From the NCBI GenBank assembly GCA_005281725.1, contig SSBO01000012.1, positions 5,161,564-5,225,563 of the forward strand: a stretch of DNA of 64,000 bases, given 5' to 3'. Below the pieces are notes generated by a model. The model worked only from the letters and a program-made list of their open reading frames with translations. It was not told the DNA's origin and searched no databases. Below, piece by piece: positions 62,290 through 64,000 of this stretch (its first letter is position 1; every line of letters starts with the position of its first letter). The position numbers were made by a program, and so were the translations under genes. The stretch is from Wuchereria bancrofti (Eukaryota > Nematoda > Chromadorea > Rhabditida > Onchocercidae).

Positions 62290-64000
62290 CTAAACATTTG
62301 ATTCCGGAGTTATTTTTAAGGCAAATTTTGATGTCAACGACTGCTGTTCGGTTAGATTAAAAAAAGGAAATGAATGAAGTGAACAAAGCAACTGTACTCC
62401 AGCATCATCATCACGTTCGTGACAACGCAATACAAACACTGTGCCATGCCTAATACCGGCAGATGCTTGCACATTGCATACAATTGACCATTTTGTTTCC
62501 CTCACATGTTCCTTAAAAACATTAGTCATTATACATTAACAGGATTAATACAAATCATCCATTCACTGATGCATGCATAATCAAAAGTGCGTTCAGTAGA
62601 AAAGTGTTGATGAATGTACAAAACATTTAGCAACAGTTATAAACCAAATTAAAGATTCATTTCCCACATAAAATTTTCAGTTCCGATTAAAAATAATAAA
62701 GTTGAACCAAAAAAACTAACTGGAAAAGGAAATTTGGAAGAGAAGAATCTCTGCAAAAAAGTAGCAGCAGTAAAACGAAGTGAGAGACAACGAGCAAGAT
62801 GAGCAACAACTTGATCAGCTGTATGACGAGGTTGTTGTCGAGTAAGTTTCAAATACTTATTCAGTGGCCTTGCAATTGCAGAGAACACTGCTTGAGCTGC
62901 CCCAAGTGCTTCCATAGGCTCTCCAAAAATCTGTACAAAACCGTGATTATGTGGCTTTGTAAATTAGATAACTCTAACAATTTCAACAGGGCGAAACTTA
63001 AAGAAAAAACCTCCTTCAAAAAGTACACCTTATTTTGATTGTTGGCCGTCACGCTTTGAACACTTGCAAACGCCTCTTCAGTAGTACTAATCAAGCGATA
63101 TTTTCGTTTTTGAACTCGTCGTTCCCACTCTATTATCTCATGGTAACGTTCATTGTGTCCACCAACTCGTCTTTTCGCAGCAGCCTCCATAATTGCACGA
63201 GCGTTAACCTCTGTTATAGTACATTCGTTACCCAAACCTTCGATATCATACATCTTGAAACCACCAGTTGGTTGTGACGCACCTAAACTATTTATTTACA
63301 AATTAAACGAAAGATCTCCTGACATTCACACTTTCCCATCACTGGAAATGCAGTTGTTTCAAAAAGGATGCAGTACTAAGTAATCGTAATAACCATGAGT
63401 GCACTGTGTGAAAATTTTTAGAAAGAGAATTACTGCTATTACAATAGAATTTCTAAGGTCAGCTTGGTACGCTGTACAGAAATTAAATTCCAAGTAATGC
63501 TCATTCTACTTATTACGCCACATTCCACTGGTATTTATAATATTAATGAAGTACAGGAATCCAAATGAATGCCATAAGACGAAGCTTCAACCATATAATC
63601 CAGGAAAAATAATTAAATAATAGAAAATAAAACAAAAACAAGATGCTGAATAGCAAAAAAATGATTTTTTGTATTAGAAATTATCTTAACGGTAGTAACA
63701 GCAAAGTATAACATGAGAATAACTTGCCAGACCGAAAATGCATCGAACCTCCGTTGAACGATTTATCCATATAGGGATTGTAAGACGGGAAAGTAGAATA
63801 ATACATCCTAAGAACGTGGACAGCAGCTTCTTGGATACTCATTAGACCAAGACTAAAAGTTCGACTTTCTCCATCTGGATCTCTTACAACACTAACAATG
63901 AATTCTGGCTTCAATGCTCGCAGCTCCAAAACGATGACCGTAATGTAGTGTAAATAAAGCATTGCATCGAGCAATGAAAGAGCAAAACCGATAATCACAT
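62290..64000 (-). CDS. vang-1: Van Gogh-like planar cell polarity protein (5' partial)
   Basis: Four-pass membrane protein of the planar cell polarity pathway that works with Prickle and opposes Frizzled/Dishevelled at cell borders. Four C-terminal exons are in the window: 64000-63728 (continues outside), 63282-63029, 62930-62721, 62511-62290. The first holds the last membrane segment (FALSLLDAMLYLHYITVIVL) and the conserved stretch GLMSIQEAAVHVLRMYYSTF then PSYNP. Next come FKMYDIEGLG and the basic ERRVQKRKYRL followed by EEAFASV, then AAQAVFSAIARPLNKYLK and TRQQPRHTADQV. The last exon ends FFNLTEQQS...LKITPESNV and a TAG. The final four residues ESNV form a class I PDZ ligand like ETSV of vertebrate VANGL. 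The first intron seen here requires a GC donor (TCTG/GCAAGT); the GT four bases on breaks frame. Cytosolic N-terminus and membrane segments 1-3 lie beyond the window. Confidence 0.95.

Overview
The window is AT-rich eukaryotic DNA with intron-dense genes, short exons, TTTTCAG/TTTTTAG-type acceptors and acceptor signals sitting directly upstream of start codons, as expected where mRNAs are trans-spliced. Gene content and protein similarity point to a nematode, most likely a spirurid or filarial worm; the species cannot be fixed from the sequence. I saw no prokaryotic, viral or mobile-element genes. Exon models were built by hand from open frames, splice signals and codon phase. The NDUFS2, TBCK, USP7 and four lipocalin-like models each close to a whole number of codons.

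Layout. 1-6592 (minus): PWWP-domain protein resembling vertebrate PWWP2A/B, 3' end outside the window. 9942-14306 (minus): NDUFS2, the 49 kDa subunit of mitochondrial complex I, nine exons, 481 aa. About 20.2-21.7 kb (plus): a possible unrecognised gene. 22048-27729 (plus): TBCK, 18 exons, 840 aa, pseudokinase + TBC Rab-GAP + rhodanese-like domain. 30.06-49.95 kb (minus): tandem array of at least five secreted lipocalin-like genes, four complete (402, 539, 280 and 552 aa) and one cut by a 442-base assembly gap (31050-31491). 52659-60410 (minus): USP7 deubiquitinase, 26 exons, 1158 aa, MATH + catalytic + C-terminal UBL region with an intact Cys/His/Asp triad. 62290-64000 (minus): 3' part of the planar-polarity gene Vang.

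Most genes are conserved housekeeping or signalling genes with unrelated roles: respiration, Rab/TOR-linked signalling, ubiquitin removal, cell polarity and chromatin reading. The striking part is the lipocalin-like array. Its members share a signal peptide, a variable Pro/Gly/Ser-rich N-terminal extension, one lipocalin-like barrel starting with a G-x-W-[FY] motif, and largely shared intron positions and phases. They look like serial duplicates that have diverged strongly, probably as secreted or cuticle-space carriers of hydrophobic ligands. Two genes (the 552-aa lipocalin-like gene and Vang) need GC-AG introns with the same GCAAGTT donor. Intergenic stretches hold little beyond simple repeats and short direct repeats.
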